From: Rhizobium sp. Q54
GTDB taxonomy: Bacteria; Pseudomonadota; Alphaproteobacteria; Rhizobiales; Xanthobacteraceae
Reading direction: 5' to 3'
Assembly (NCBI GenBank): GCA_945861895.1
Contig: CAMAWF010000004.1
Coordinates: 34,188-98,187, forward strand
DNA length: 64,000 nt
Notes under the pieces: generated by a model
Database searches by the model: none
What the model was told of the DNA's origin: nothing
The model's input: the letters and a program-made list of their open reading frames with translations, nothing else
Part shown: positions 17,920-24,126 of the stretch, in pieces
Layout of the letters: every line of letters starts with the position of its first letter
How positions within the stretch are numbered: the first letter of the stretch is position 1
Translations under genes and position numbers: made by a program

Positions 17920-17951
17920 CGTCATGGCCGGGCTTGACCCGGCCATCCACG
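17920..17951. repeat. Rhizobial intergenic palindrome
   Basis: ATGGCCGGG-CTTGA-CCCGGCCAT within CGTCATGGCC...GGCCATCCACG. Related palindromes occur at 20108-20139 and 22428-22456. This type is widespread between genes in Bradyrhizobiaceae genomes. Confidence 0.8.
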
Positions 17952-17958
17952 ACTTTAG

Positions 17959-17982
17959 GGCGGCCCACAGGCCGCCTTTTTT
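17959..17982 (+). terminator. Rho-independent terminator after the small membrane protein gene
   Basis: Perfect 7-bp stem GGCGGCC/GGCCGCC with loop CACA, followed by six T residues. Confidence 0.85.
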
Positions 17983-18012
17983 ATATGATCAAGTGAATCG
18001 GGCGCTTTTAAA

Positions 18013-18810
18013 ATGTATGACGTATTCGGAGATGAAAGTTGCGGATCTACACACGCAGCATATGGGTTAGTGGTCTTCGAGAACGCTCAGACTGGGCGAG
18101 CAGAAAAAATATTAGGTCAAGTGAAGGCGAAGTTCGGCGGTACGCCAGCCGATGCGTTGCACTGCCGGGAATTATTCGCGGGCGACGCGAGACGAAAGAC
18201 CAAGTGGGCGCATCTGGATCAAACCGCCGTTCACCAGCTTTATGAATGTCTTTTCCGCGAAATGAGCGGCGTTATAAAACGCTCTATCGCGGCAATCGCA
18301 TGTAAAGCTGAGTTTCCAGCTTCACTACCTGCTGCCGAAATGGATCACATCGATCCAAACTATATTGGCCCTCGTCCTGGCCTCGCATCCGTAAACGTAA
18401 GTGAAAAATTCCTTGCAACTCAATGCGCGATGGGTGCTTTGATACCCGTCTCCCGTGACATTGGTCCAACGAATTTCCGTTTTTGGCCTGATCCTGATCG
18501 CACGATGATTGATTGGTTCGACGGCAGACGATCAATAGAAAGGGCGCTCAGCGCATTCATCCAAACCGGTCCAAATCGAGAGGCTCTTCGTCTCCAAATT
18601 AAGCGAAGCGAGAATAATAAACCGAAATTATTAGAACTCGCGGATTGTATCGCCTACGTCGCACAGCGACGAGCAAACACGGATAGGCATTCTCCGAATG
18701 GACGACGATTTAATTCTCTCATGAGAACGATCGATCCGATGCAGGTTGAGTTCACGACGGGAATTGACGGTGGGTTTCAGTGCAAAGTACCGAACGCCTC
18801 AATTATCTAA
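18013..18810 (+). CDS. DUF3800 family protein
   Basis: 265 residues. The N-terminal YDVFGDESCG matches the DUF3800 D-E-S motif, and a late acidic motif LLELADCIAYVAQRRAN closes the putative RNase H-like active site. DUF3800 proteins are found in accessory regions, often near defence or mobile genes; a nuclease role has been suggested from the fold but is not established. The gene is visibly richer in A and T than its neighbours, with codons such as TTA, ATA and AGA that housekeeping genes here avoid, which points to recent transfer. It stands alone between a terminator and a clpS fragment. Confidence 0.75.
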   Translation: MYDVFGDESCGSTHAAYGLVVFENAQTGRAEKILGQVKAKFGGTPADALHCRELFAGDARRKTKWAHLDQTAVHQLYECLFREMSGVIKRSIAAIACKAEFPASLPAAEMDHIDPNYIGPRPGLASVNVSEKFLATQCAMGALIPVSRDIGPTNFRFWPDPDRTMIDWFDGRRSIERALSAFIQTGPNREALRLQIKRSENNKPKLLELADCIAYVAQRRANTDRHSPNGRRFNSLMRTIDPMQVEFTTGIDGGFQCKVPNASII

Positions 18811-18839
18811 TATTTCGAATTTCGCGCACTTCGTGCCTT

Positions 18840-18960
18840 CCTACTCCTCCTTCTCCGTCGTGAAAAACAGCGGATAGCCCTTCGCCTTTCCCAGTTCGGT
18901 CGCCTCCTTCGCCTTGGTCTCCGCCACGTCGCGCGTGAAGATCGCGCTACCCGCAGGCGC
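18840..18960 (-). pseudogene. Copy of the clpS 3' end
   Basis: 18840-18933 aligns without gaps to 22077-22170 (3 mismatches in 94 bp); weaker, gapped similarity continues to about 18960. It would encode the last 30-40 residues of ClpS (TRDVAETKAKEATELGKAKG and on), but no start or body of the gene is present. Similarity begins within a base or two of the clpS stop codon. It starts 30 bp after the DUF3800 stop and marks the left boundary of the toxin-antitoxin island that ends at clpS. Confidence 0.9.
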
Positions 18961-18968
18961 TCGTCTCT

Positions 18969-18996
18969 TTGCCCGCGCTGCGAGACCGACTATAAT
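18969..18996 (+). promoter_or_regulatory. Promoter of the first ParDE-like operon, probably leaderless
   Basis: TTGCCC (18969-18974), 16-nt spacer, consensus TATAAT (18991-18996). Only 6 nt separate the -10 from the ATG at 19003, so transcription should begin at or beside the start codon; there is no ribosome-binding site. Confidence 0.7.
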
Positions 18997-19002
18997 TGAG
19001 AC

Positions 19003-19239
19003 ATGAAAACCAAACGCCTGATCCAGGCCCTAGAACGCGTCGATGCTTGGCCCGCTTATGCGCAGGACGAGTTGGCCGAAATCGCGCGCGACATCGACGA
19101 GAGCCTTGCCAAAGGCGAGTATGAGCCGACCCCGGCCGAGCTTGCCGGCATCGATCGCGGTTTGCGTGACGCCGCCGATGGCCGCTTCGCGACGGACGCC
19201 CAAGCCGAAGCTGCGTTCGTTAAACTCCGCAGCGTATGA
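19003..19239 (+). CDS. ParD-like antitoxin (module 1)
   Basis: 78 residues. Pattern: a short N-terminal helix, WPAYAQDELAEIARDIDESL, then ELAGIDRGLRDAADGRFATD and an acidic/hydrophobic tail. The W-P-x-x-x-Q-x-ELAEIA-x-x-ID layout recurs in the antitoxins at 19859, 20466 and 51445, so the four are relatives. The stop overlaps the toxin start by 4 nt. Antitoxins of this kind bind and neutralise the toxin and repress their own promoter. The mRNA is probably leaderless. Confidence 0.82.
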   Translation: MKTKRLIQALERVDAWPAYAQDELAEIARDIDESLAKGEYEPTPAELAGIDRGLRDAADGRFATDAQAEAAFVKLRSV

Positions 19240-19529
19240 AGGTTGTCTACACCGATGCCGCGCTCCGCGATCTCGACGACATTACCATTTGGCTGACGGC
19301 CCATTATCCCGGACTTGGCGCCGCCGTGGAACGGCGCCTGCGGATCGTGGTTGCCCACATCGCGCGCTGGCCGGACAGCATGCGTCCGTCCGCTCATCGC
19401 TCCGGCGTTCGCGTGGCATTGCTCGGCCGCTTTCCGTATAAGATTTTCTATCGCGTGAGCGGCGAAGCGGTCGAGATATTGCATATCCACCATGCAGCAC
19501 GCGAGCCGTGGGATGAGGAGCGGCAATAG
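19236..19529 (+). CDS. ParE/RelE-superfamily toxin (module 1)
   Basis: 97 residues. MKVVYTDAALRDLDDITIWL, a helical hairpin, VALLGRFPYKIFYRV and VEILHIHHAAREPW give the typical RelE/ParE beta-alpha-alpha-beta-beta-beta arrangement. ParE members poison gyrase and RelE members cut mRNA; the sequence favours the ParE side but does not settle it. It starts inside the antitoxin stop (ATGA). Immediately after its stop comes an internally deleted copy of the clpS 3' end. Confidence 0.85.
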   Translation: MKVVYTDAALRDLDDITIWLTAHYPGLGAAVERRLRIVVAHIARWPDSMRPSAHRSGVRVALLGRFPYKIFYRVSGEAVEILHIHHAAREPWDEERQ

Positions 19530-19530
19530 T

Positions 19531-19560
19531 CCCTACTCCCCGTGTAGACCGCGATCACGC
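19531..19560 (-). repeat. Micro-copy of the clpS 3' end with internal deletion
   Basis: CCCTACTCC (19531-19539) matches the clpS stop region, and the next 19 bases (19542-19560) match 22172-22190 exactly. About 90 bp that lie between these two blocks in clpS are missing. Confidence 0.75.
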
Positions 19561-19565
19561 CTATC

Positions 19566-19862
19566 CTACTCATCCTGCGCCCGTTCGATCCACGGCCTGC
19601 GCGCGGCGTGACGAATGTGGATGATCTCGATTGCGTTCTCGCCGGGACTGTAGAAAATCTTGTAGCGATACCGCCCGAGGATTTTCACGCGGATGCCGGG
19701 ATCGGACGTGCGCGGCGACGCGAGCGGATGCTCGGCGATGTCGTCGATGGCTTTGCGGATGGCTTTGAGCACGTTGACCGCGCCGGTCGGGCTGCGCTCA
19801 TCGATAAAACGGAAGATGTTTTCGAGGTCCGCCAGCGCCAGCGCGCGATAGCGGACTTTCAT
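19566..19862 (-). CDS. ParE/RelE-superfamily toxin (module 2)
   Basis: 98 residues: MKVRYRALALADLENIFRFI, DERSPTGAVNVLKAIRKAID, VKILGRYRYKIFYS and EIIHIRHAARRPW. It resembles the toxin at 51161 most closely (shared IDERSP-x-GA-x-NV-x-x-AI segment). Its start overlaps the antitoxin stop by 4 nt. Toxic activity is inferred from the family. Confidence 0.87.
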   Translation of the reverse strand: MKVRYRALALADLENIFRFIDERSPTGAVNVLKAIRKAIDDIAEHPLASPRTSDPGIRVKILGRYRYKIFYSPGENAIEIIHIRHAARRPWIERAQDE

Positions 19863-20077
19863 GCAAGGCCGTGACGTTTCCAGAAAGCAGCCGCTTCGTC
19901 GTTCGACGCAAACGCGCCGCGGCGCGCGTCGGCGATGGCGGCGCGTTCATCCTCGCTCAACACGTAAACGCCGGTGCGGCGCGCTTCGATCTCGCGCGCG
20001 AGTTCCGCCAGCTCCTCCTGGTCCTCTTCGGGCCAATGGCTGACCTTTTTAAGAATCTCTTTTGCCGCAGGGCTCAT
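19859..20077 (-). CDS. ParD-like antitoxin (module 2)
   Basis: 72 residues: SHWPEEDQEELAELAREIEA, then LSEDERAAIADARRGAFASN and FWKRHGLA. Same architecture as the other three ParD-like proteins in this window. There is no convincing ribosome site; the -10-like TATAGA ends 6 nt upstream of the ATG. Confidence 0.82.
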   Translation of the reverse strand: MSPAAKEILKKVSHWPEEDQEELAELAREIEARRTGVYVLSEDERAAIADARRGAFASNDEAAAFWKRHGLA

Positions 20078-20083
20078 GCAAAT

Positions 20084-20112
20084 TCTATATCACATCAAGA
20101 ACGTCCGGTCAT
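20084..20112 (-). promoter_or_regulatory. Promoter of ParDE-like module 2, probably leaderless
   Basis: On the minus strand: ATGACC (20112-20107), 17-nt spacer, TATAGA (20089-20084), then 6 nt to the ATG at 20077. The -35 lies inside the palindrome at 20108-20139. Confidence 0.55.
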
Positions 20113-20139
20113 CGCCGGGCAACCGGATCCGGCAATGAC
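20108..20139. repeat. Diverged rhizobial intergenic palindrome
   Basis: GTCATCGCCGG ... CCGGCAATGAC, 11-bp arms with one mismatch. Same family as 17920-17951 and 22428-22456. Confidence 0.65.
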
Positions 20140-20166
20140 AAGGAAGAGGGCAAAACTCTTCTCGTC

Positions 20167-20469
20167 TTAACGGCCCTCATCCTCGCCTCTCCACGGCTGC
20201 CGGCGCGCGCCGTGGAGGATGCGCAGAATCGTCACCTCGCCGGCTCCGGCCTCGTAATAAATCACGTAAGGATAACGCACGAGCGGAACCCGGCGCACGG
20301 CTTCGCGCCCGGCGACCTGCTGCGCGCCTTCCGGATATTGTCCGATCCGTTCGATTGCCCGGCGGATTTGCGCATGAACGCGCGCGGAGCCGTCTGGGTT
20401 GTTCGGCGTGATAAAACCAAGAATGTCGTCCAATTCGGCAAGTGCCTGCCGGGAAAAGACGACCCTCAT
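20167..20469 (-). CDS. ParE/RelE-superfamily toxin (module 3)
   Basis: 100 residues: MRVVFSRQALAELDDILGFI, VHAQIRRAIERIGQYPEGAQ, RRVPLVRYPYVIYYEAGAGE and ILRILHGARRQPW. The family core is complete. The ATG overlaps the antitoxin stop by 4 nt. Closest relatives in the window are the toxins at 19566 and 51161. Confidence 0.87.
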   Translation of the reverse strand: MRVVFSRQALAELDDILGFITPNNPDGSARVHAQIRRAIERIGQYPEGAQQVAGREAVRRVPLVRYPYVIYYEAGAGEVTILRILHGARRQPWRGEDEGR

Positions 20470-20699
20470 GCGCGGCGGTGCTTAGCGAAGACCGCCTCGA
20501 CCTCCGCATCGGTCGCCACTTCGCCGCGCCGCACGGCCGCGATCGCTTCGTCGATCGCATGCAGTTCATCGGCGGTCGCGTGGTAGACATCGCCCTTGAG
20601 CGCTTGGTCGATCTCAAGCGCGATCTCGGCAAGTTCGGCCTGCGCCGCCGGGGGCCAGGTTTCCGCGCGTTGCAGCAGTTCTCTCAGCATCTTCGTCAT
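20466..20699 (-). CDS. ParD-like antitoxin (module 3)
   Basis: 77 residues from the ATG at 20699. The frame stays open to 20789, but that extension is a reading of the decayed higA copy and contributes AKIPTAKTRAA, so it is not part of the antitoxin. Core: AETWPPAAQAELAEIALEID, ADELHAIDEAIAAVRRGEVA, VFAKHRRA. TATGAA (20711-20706) ends 6 nt before the start, again suggesting a leaderless mRNA. Confidence 0.82.
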   Translation of the reverse strand: MTKMLRELLQRAETWPPAAQAELAEIALEIDQALKGDVYHATADELHAIDEAIAAVRRGEVATDAEVEAVFAKHRRA

Positions 20700-20747
20700 G
20701 TTTAATTCATAGCACGTTGGCGGGCACAAAACCATCGGAGCGTTCGA

Positions 20748-20807
20748 TCGCGCCGCCCGCGTTTTCGCGGTCGGTATCTTCGCCAACATCTTATTGAGTG
20801 CGCGCTT
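20748..20807 (-). pseudogene. Decayed copy of the higA 3' end
   Basis: Aligns without gaps to 21354-21413 at an offset of 606, including an exact 21-bp block at 20764-20784. It encodes AKIPTAKTRAA against AKIPTAKAKAA in HigA; the higA stop codon aligns with a mutated codon (TGA to CGA). The XRE gene and the small divergent ORF lie between this fragment and higA. Confidence 0.8.
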
Positions 20808-20817
20808 TGTGCGTTGC

Positions 20818-21054
20818 CTAGCCGCGCTTGCCGTCGTCGAGAAGTTCGGCGACGCGCGTGTCTAGAGCCAGCGCAATCCGTTGTAGCGCGTCGAGCGTCA
20901 CGTTGCTCTTGCTGGATTCGATTTCGCTGATATGCGCCTGACGCAACTTGGCGGCGTCGGCGAGCCCTTCCTGAGTCAAACCCTTCGCCAGGCGCCGCCG
21001 GCGCACGTTGCGCGCAAGAACGTTCCGCGCAGCCTGAAGGTCACCCCGTGCCAT
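20818..21054 (-). CDS. XRE-family helix-turn-helix regulator
   Basis: 78 residues with a complete HTH_XRE domain: LARNVRRRRLAKGLTQEGLA, RQAHISEIESSKSNVTLDAL, RIALALDTRVAELL. It looks like an orphan antitoxin or regulator. A palindrome (21089-21106) lies between it and the divergent small ORF and may be its operator. No ribosome site is evident. Confidence 0.88.
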   Translation of the reverse strand: MARGDLQAARNVLARNVRRRRLAKGLTQEGLADAAKLRQAHISEIESSKSNVTLDALQRIALALDTRVAELLDDGKRG

Positions 21055-21088
21055 CCGGCAGGGTGGACCATCAGATTCGTCGCCACTC

Positions 21089-21106
21089 TATACGATTTAT
21101 AGTATA
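21089..21106. promoter_or_regulatory. Inverted repeat between the XRE gene and the divergent ORF
   Basis: TATAC, 8-nt spacer GATTTATA, GTATA. It is AT-rich DNA in a GC-rich setting, 35 bp upstream of the XRE start and 32 bp upstream of the start at 21138. Candidate operator/promoter region. Confidence 0.5.
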
Positions 21107-21137
21107 TAAGGAACACCTACTGAACCTTCCCGAACGA

Positions 21138-21341
21138 ATGTGGATTGAAATTTTGCGGATGCGAACATACGATGAACCGTATATAGCGAATGAGCGCCGA
21201 CTGATCCGCGCGCGGGTCGCTGAATTGGCCACGCGGGCGGAGCGCGCCGGACTTCCGCTGGCCGCATATTTTCTGGAACTCGCCGCGCTCGAATTGAAGG
21301 ACGCGGATGCCCGGGCCAAGTTTACGGCCGGGCCGGCATGA
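21138..21341 (+). CDS. Small uncharacterised protein divergent from the XRE gene
   Basis: 67 residues from the ATG at 21138 (upstream in-frame codons overlap the intergenic palindrome). The protein starts MWIEILRMRTYDEPYIANER and is otherwise helical and Arg/Ala-rich with a LAAYFLELAALEL segment. I do not recognise a family. Its place beside an orphan XRE regulator, inside an array of toxin-antitoxin genes and between two copies of the higA end, makes a toxin or accessory role possible, but nothing in the sequence shows it. Confidence 0.5.
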   Translation: MWIEILRMRTYDEPYIANERRLIRARVAELATRAERAGLPLAAYFLELAALELKDADARAKFTAGPA

Positions 21342-21353
21342 CGATTGAGAAGG

Positions 21354-21692
21354 TCACGCCGCCTTCGCCTTCGCGGTCGGTATCTTCGCCACCACTTTCT
21401 TGAGCGCGCGCTCGGCGTGCCACAGGTCGTAGGCCTGCTGCATCCTCAGCCACAGGCCGGGGCCGTTGCCGCAAAACTTGCCGAGCCGCACCGCCATCTC
21501 GGGCGTCACCGGCGCCTTCTCCGCCAAAATTCGGTGCAGGTGCTGACGCGTGACGCCGAGCTTCTTGGCCACCGTCATCACCGGCTCGCCGATTGCCGGC
21601 AGCACGTCCTCGCGCAAAAGCGCACCCGGATGCGTCGGCACGCGATCGGGGTCAGGCCGTCGGGCGGGAAGCTCCCGGTTTTTAATCGTCAT
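21354..21692 (-). CDS. higA: HigA-family antitoxin
   Basis: 112 residues from the ATG at 21692, which has GGAGG 6 nt upstream (an in-frame ATG at 21704 lacks one). Core: THPGALLREDVLPAIGEPVM, the HTH TVAKKLGVTRQHLHRILAEK, and GKFCGNGPGLWLRMQQAYDL. It lies downstream of higB, the usual toxin-first order, with a 47-nt gap. HigA neutralises HigB and represses the operon. Its last codons are copied at 20748-20807. Confidence 0.93.
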   Translation of the reverse strand: MTIKNRELPARRPDPDRVPTHPGALLREDVLPAIGEPVMTVAKKLGVTRQHLHRILAEKAPVTPEMAVRLGKFCGNGPGLWLRMQQAYDLWHAERALKKVVAKIPTAKAKAA

Positions 21693-21739
21693 TCGATCCT
21701 CCAAATCGGCCGGTCCATTCCAGCCGAACGCTCTACGCC

Positions 21740-22015
21740 CTAGTGGTACTGCTCAAAATCGACCCTGTAGGCTTCGCAATTTTCAAATTCGAATGTAATG
21801 CACCATGGTCCGTTCACATGCACCGTATAACGCTGCGGCTTTCCGTGCAGTGCATGAAAATTGAAACCTTGCGTATTCATATCCTCCGGGCGCGCCGCGC
21901 GATCCAGCGCATCAAGTCGGCGCACACATCGCTCATGCAGTGATTTCTGAATCCGTGCCGTCGTCCCCTTTTCAAACAGGTCCTTCAGACCTTTGTGCAG
22001 AAAACTCCGGATCAT
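21740..22015 (-). CDS. higB: HigB-family toxin
   Basis: 91 residues: MIRSFLHKGLKDLFEKGTTA, HERCVRRLDALDRAARPEDM and GPWCITFEFENCEAYRVDFEQYH (the RelE-like terminal strands). HigB toxins are ribosome-dependent mRNA interferases. The ATG lies 6 nt from a -10 hexamer (22027-22022), so the transcript is probably leaderless. Confidence 0.93.
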   Translation of the reverse strand: MIRSFLHKGLKDLFEKGTTARIQKSLHERCVRRLDALDRAARPEDMNTQGFNFHALHGKPQRYTVHVNGPWCITFEFENCEAYRVDFEQYH

Positions 22016-22021
22016 CCGATA

Positions 22022-22062
22022 AATGTAATCTATTGCACGACAGTGTCAAGTATTAGATTACA
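22022..22062 (-). promoter_or_regulatory. higBA promoter and operator
   Basis: On the minus strand: TTGACA (22049-22044), 16-nt spacer, TACATT (22027-22022), 6 nt, ATG of higB. A perfect 9-bp inverted repeat, TGTAATCTA (22024-22032) and TAGATTACA (22054-22062), overlaps the -10 and lies just outside the -35. This is the expected position for autorepression by HigA. Confidence 0.75.
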
Positions 22063-22077
22063 TATCGAGCGTTCCCC

Positions 22078-22416
22078 CTACTCCTCCTTCTCCGTCGTGA
22101 AAAACAACGGATAGCCCTTCGCCTTGCCCAGTTCGGTCGCTTCCTTCGCCTTGGTCTCCGCCACGTCGCGGGTGTAGACCGCGATCACGCAGGCGCCTCT
22201 CTGATGCGCCGTCATCATCACCCGATAGGCTTGGGCTTCGTTCATGCGGAACACCGCCTTGAGCACCTGCACCACGAATTCGCGCGGCGTGAAGTCGTCA
22301 TTGAGCAAAATGACCTTCCACAGCGGCGGGCGCTCGGTTTTCGTCCGCGTTTTGGTGCGCGGCTTGACCAGGGTTTTCTGCGCCATGCGGCATCCGTCGT
22401 CCGAGGTTGATGACAA
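22078..22416 (-). CDS. clpS: ATP-dependent Clp protease adaptor ClpS
   Basis: 112 residues from 22416; an in-frame ATG at 22386 is an equally possible start. The ClpS core is present: PPLWKVILLNDDFTPREFVV, AYRVMMTAHQRGACVIAVYT and RDVAETKAKEATELGKAKGY. ClpS presents N-degron substrates (for example those made by Aat) to ClpAP. Its last codons are copied at 18840-18960 and in part at 19531-19560, on the far side of the toxin-antitoxin island. No ClpA gene is in the window. Confidence 0.95.
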   Translation of the reverse strand: MSSTSDDGCRMAQKTLVKPRTKTRTKTERPPLWKVILLNDDFTPREFVVQVLKAVFRMNEAQAYRVMMTAHQRGACVIAVYTRDVAETKAKEATELGKAKGYPLFFTTEKEE

Positions 22417-22427
22417 GATTTTATCGC

Positions 22428-22456
22428 GTCATCACCGGGCTCGTCCCGGCCATGAC
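22428..22456. repeat. Rhizobial intergenic palindrome upstream of clpS
   Basis: GTCATCACCGGG-CTCGT-CCCGGCCATGAC, same family as 17920-17951. Confidence 0.75.
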
Positions 22457-22483
22457 ACTGTTGTTGGGCTAACGCGGCTTCGC

Positions 22484-22801
22484 CTAACCCTTCATCCCCA
22501 AAAACTCGTGCATCGCGGCGGCGGCGGCCTGCGCATCCTTTTTGTCGGCGGCGGGCAGCCCCCAGCCCGCGCCATCGCGCATCACCAGCATGGTGCTACA
22601 GACCTCCACGCCGGAGGCGCGGTCCACGGCGGCGTCCACCGTGATCTCCTTGATGTCGGCGAGCGCGGCTTCCACCGGCTTCTTCGCCCACATCAGCACT
22701 TTGCGTTGAAACGTCGCCTTGCCGGCGTCCTTGTCGAGCGTGAGCGTGGTTGAACCCGATTGCAGGACGAGGCGGCGCGGCGCGCGGTCGATCTTGGTCA
22801 T
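22484..22801 (-). CDS. Conserved hypothetical protein, 105 residues
   Basis: Start at 22801 because GGGAGGG lies 7-8 nt upstream; the in-frame ATG at 22885 would overlap unrelated sequence. The protein (RRLVLQSGSTTLTLDKDAGK, KPVEAALADIKEITVDAAVD, CSTMLVMRDGAGWGLPAADK) looks like a small beta-rich domain with alternating hydrophobic strands. No catalytic motif or signal peptide is seen and I do not recognise the family. It stands alone, divergent from the glutathione peroxidase gene. Confidence 0.7.
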   Translation of the reverse strand: MTKIDRAPRRLVLQSGSTTLTLDKDAGKATFQRKVLMWAKKPVEAALADIKEITVDAAVDRASGVEVCSTMLVMRDGAGWGLPAADKKDAQAAAAAMHEFLGMKG

Positions 22802-22947
22802 GGCGAACCCTCCCGCTGTTTCCTTAACGGCGGCAGCATAGTACAAAACGCGGCGACAGGCATGCGCGGGAACTTCCATCTTCACGCGGCTGTGCGTCGT
22901 ATCTGCGGGACAACTCTGCTAGCATCCGACAACGACGAGGCTTCATC

Positions 22948-23511
22948 ATGCAAACCCGCCGTCATGTCCTCACGCTGCTCGCCGGCGCGCTGGCAACGCC
23001 GGCGCTGGCGCAGGTGCCGAATATGAGCCGCACCACCGCCTATGCGTTCTCCTTCGCGGCGCTCGAGGGCGCCGACATCCGCCTGATGGCGCACGCCGGC
23101 AAGCCGATCCTGGTGGTCAACACCGCCTCGCTGTGCGGCTACACCCCGCAATATGCCGGCTTGCAGGAATTGTGGACGCGCTATCGCGCGCGCGGGCTGC
23201 TGATCGTCGGCGTGCCGGCCAACGATTTCGGTTCGCAGGAGCCGGGCGGCGCGGCGGAAATCTCCAAGACCGCCCATGACGGCTATCGCGTGTCGTTTCC
23301 GCTCGCCGCCAAAGTGGTGGTGAAGGGGCCGGAGGCGCATCCGTTCTACAAATGGGCGGCGCTGCAACGGCCGGGCGAGACGCCGCGCTGGAACTTCCAC
23401 AAATACCTCGTCGGCCGCGACGGCACGATCAAGGCAAGCTTCGCGACCGCGGTGGAGCCGACCGATGCGCGCGTGATTGCGGCAATCGAGAGGGAGCTGG
23501 CGGCAGAGTGA
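22948..23511 (+). CDS. Exported glutathione peroxidase family protein
   Basis: 187 residues. The N-terminus MQTRRHVLTLLAGALATPAL followed by AQ looks like a signal peptide with a twin-arginine-like start. The thioredoxin-fold domain has the peroxidatic cysteine in NTASLCGYTPQYAGL (about C63), the Gln loop ANDFGSQEPGG and the Trp/Asn region PRWNFHKYLVGRDG. It should reduce hydroperoxides, probably with thioredoxin-like donors as in Cys-type homologues. The export signal is less usual, since many bacterial homologues are cytoplasmic. Confidence 0.92.
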   Translation: MQTRRHVLTLLAGALATPALAQVPNMSRTTAYAFSFAALEGADIRLMAHAGKPILVVNTASLCGYTPQYAGLQELWTRYRARGLLIVGVPANDFGSQEPGGAAEISKTAHDGYRVSFPLAAKVVVKGPEAHPFYKWAALQRPGETPRWNFHKYLVGRDGTIKASFATAVEPTDARVIAAIERELAAE

Positions 23512-23660
23512 GGCGGCCGCGCGCGGGCGGGCGGGCGAAATGAGTTGACGAATCGGCGCGAACATGACGAACTATTTATGACGGTTTTCGTTCACGTGGG
23601 CCGGCGGCGTTGGATGGCCGACCCGTTGCGTGGTTCCTCCCGCGTGGCGTAAAAACTTGG

Positions 23661-23676
23661 GCGGCCGCAAGGCCGC
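23661..23676. terminator. Possible terminator between convergent gpx-like and doxX-like genes
   Basis: GCGGCC-GCAA-GGCCGC with a GNRA-type loop, followed by TCCTTTCATTTT. The T-run is broken, so this is tentative. Confidence 0.4.
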
Positions 23677-23716
23677 TCCTTTCATTTTGGCCGATCTGAT
23701 CGCAACGTCCGCAGCC

Positions 23717-24112
23717 TTACGGGTCGCGGCCATCGACCGAATAGCGGCCCGCCCCCATCAGCACGAACAGCAGCAGCCCGGCCATGATCGCCAGGTTTTT
23801 CAGCGCCTGTGTCTGGTTGAGCGCGCGCGCGACGCCCTCCATGTCCCAGAAATGATGCGCCATGAAAATCGTGCCGGCGGTGAACGCCATCAGCGCCAGC
23901 GCCGCCCAGCGCGCCTTAAAGCCCACCACGAGCAGCACCCCCGCCACCAGTTGGAACGCCACGATGACGTAGCCGGCCGCCGCCGCCTGCGGGATGCCTT
24001 TGGCGGCCAGCGTGTTGGCATAGCCGGTGACGTTCATCAGCCCGCCGATGCCCGCGACGATGAACACCAGCGGCATCGTCACGCGGGCGAGCAGATAGAA
24101 AAAGTCGGCCAT
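23717..24112 (-). CDS. DoxX family membrane protein
   Basis: 131 residues with four hydrophobic segments. Typical DoxX phrases: ARVTMPLVFIVAGIGGLMNV, YVIVAFQLVAGVLLVVGFKA and LMAFTAGTIFMAHHFWDMEG. DoxX proteins are small inner-membrane proteins linked to thiosulfate oxidation in some archaea and to redox or stress functions in bacteria; the substrate here is unknown. It may be co-transcribed with the upstream EAL-domain gene (14 nt gap). Confidence 0.88.
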   Translation of the reverse strand: MADFFYLLARVTMPLVFIVAGIGGLMNVTGYANTLAAKGIPQAAAAGYVIVAFQLVAGVLLVVGFKARWAALALMAFTAGTIFMAHHFWDMEGVARALNQTQALKNLAIMAGLLLFVLMGAGRYSVDGRDP

Positions 24113-24126
24113 CGTTCCCTCCCGTC

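Noticed and set aside
20700..20789. N-terminal extension of the module 3 antitoxin
   Set aside because: It translates the decayed higA end and lies upstream of the promoter-like sequence.
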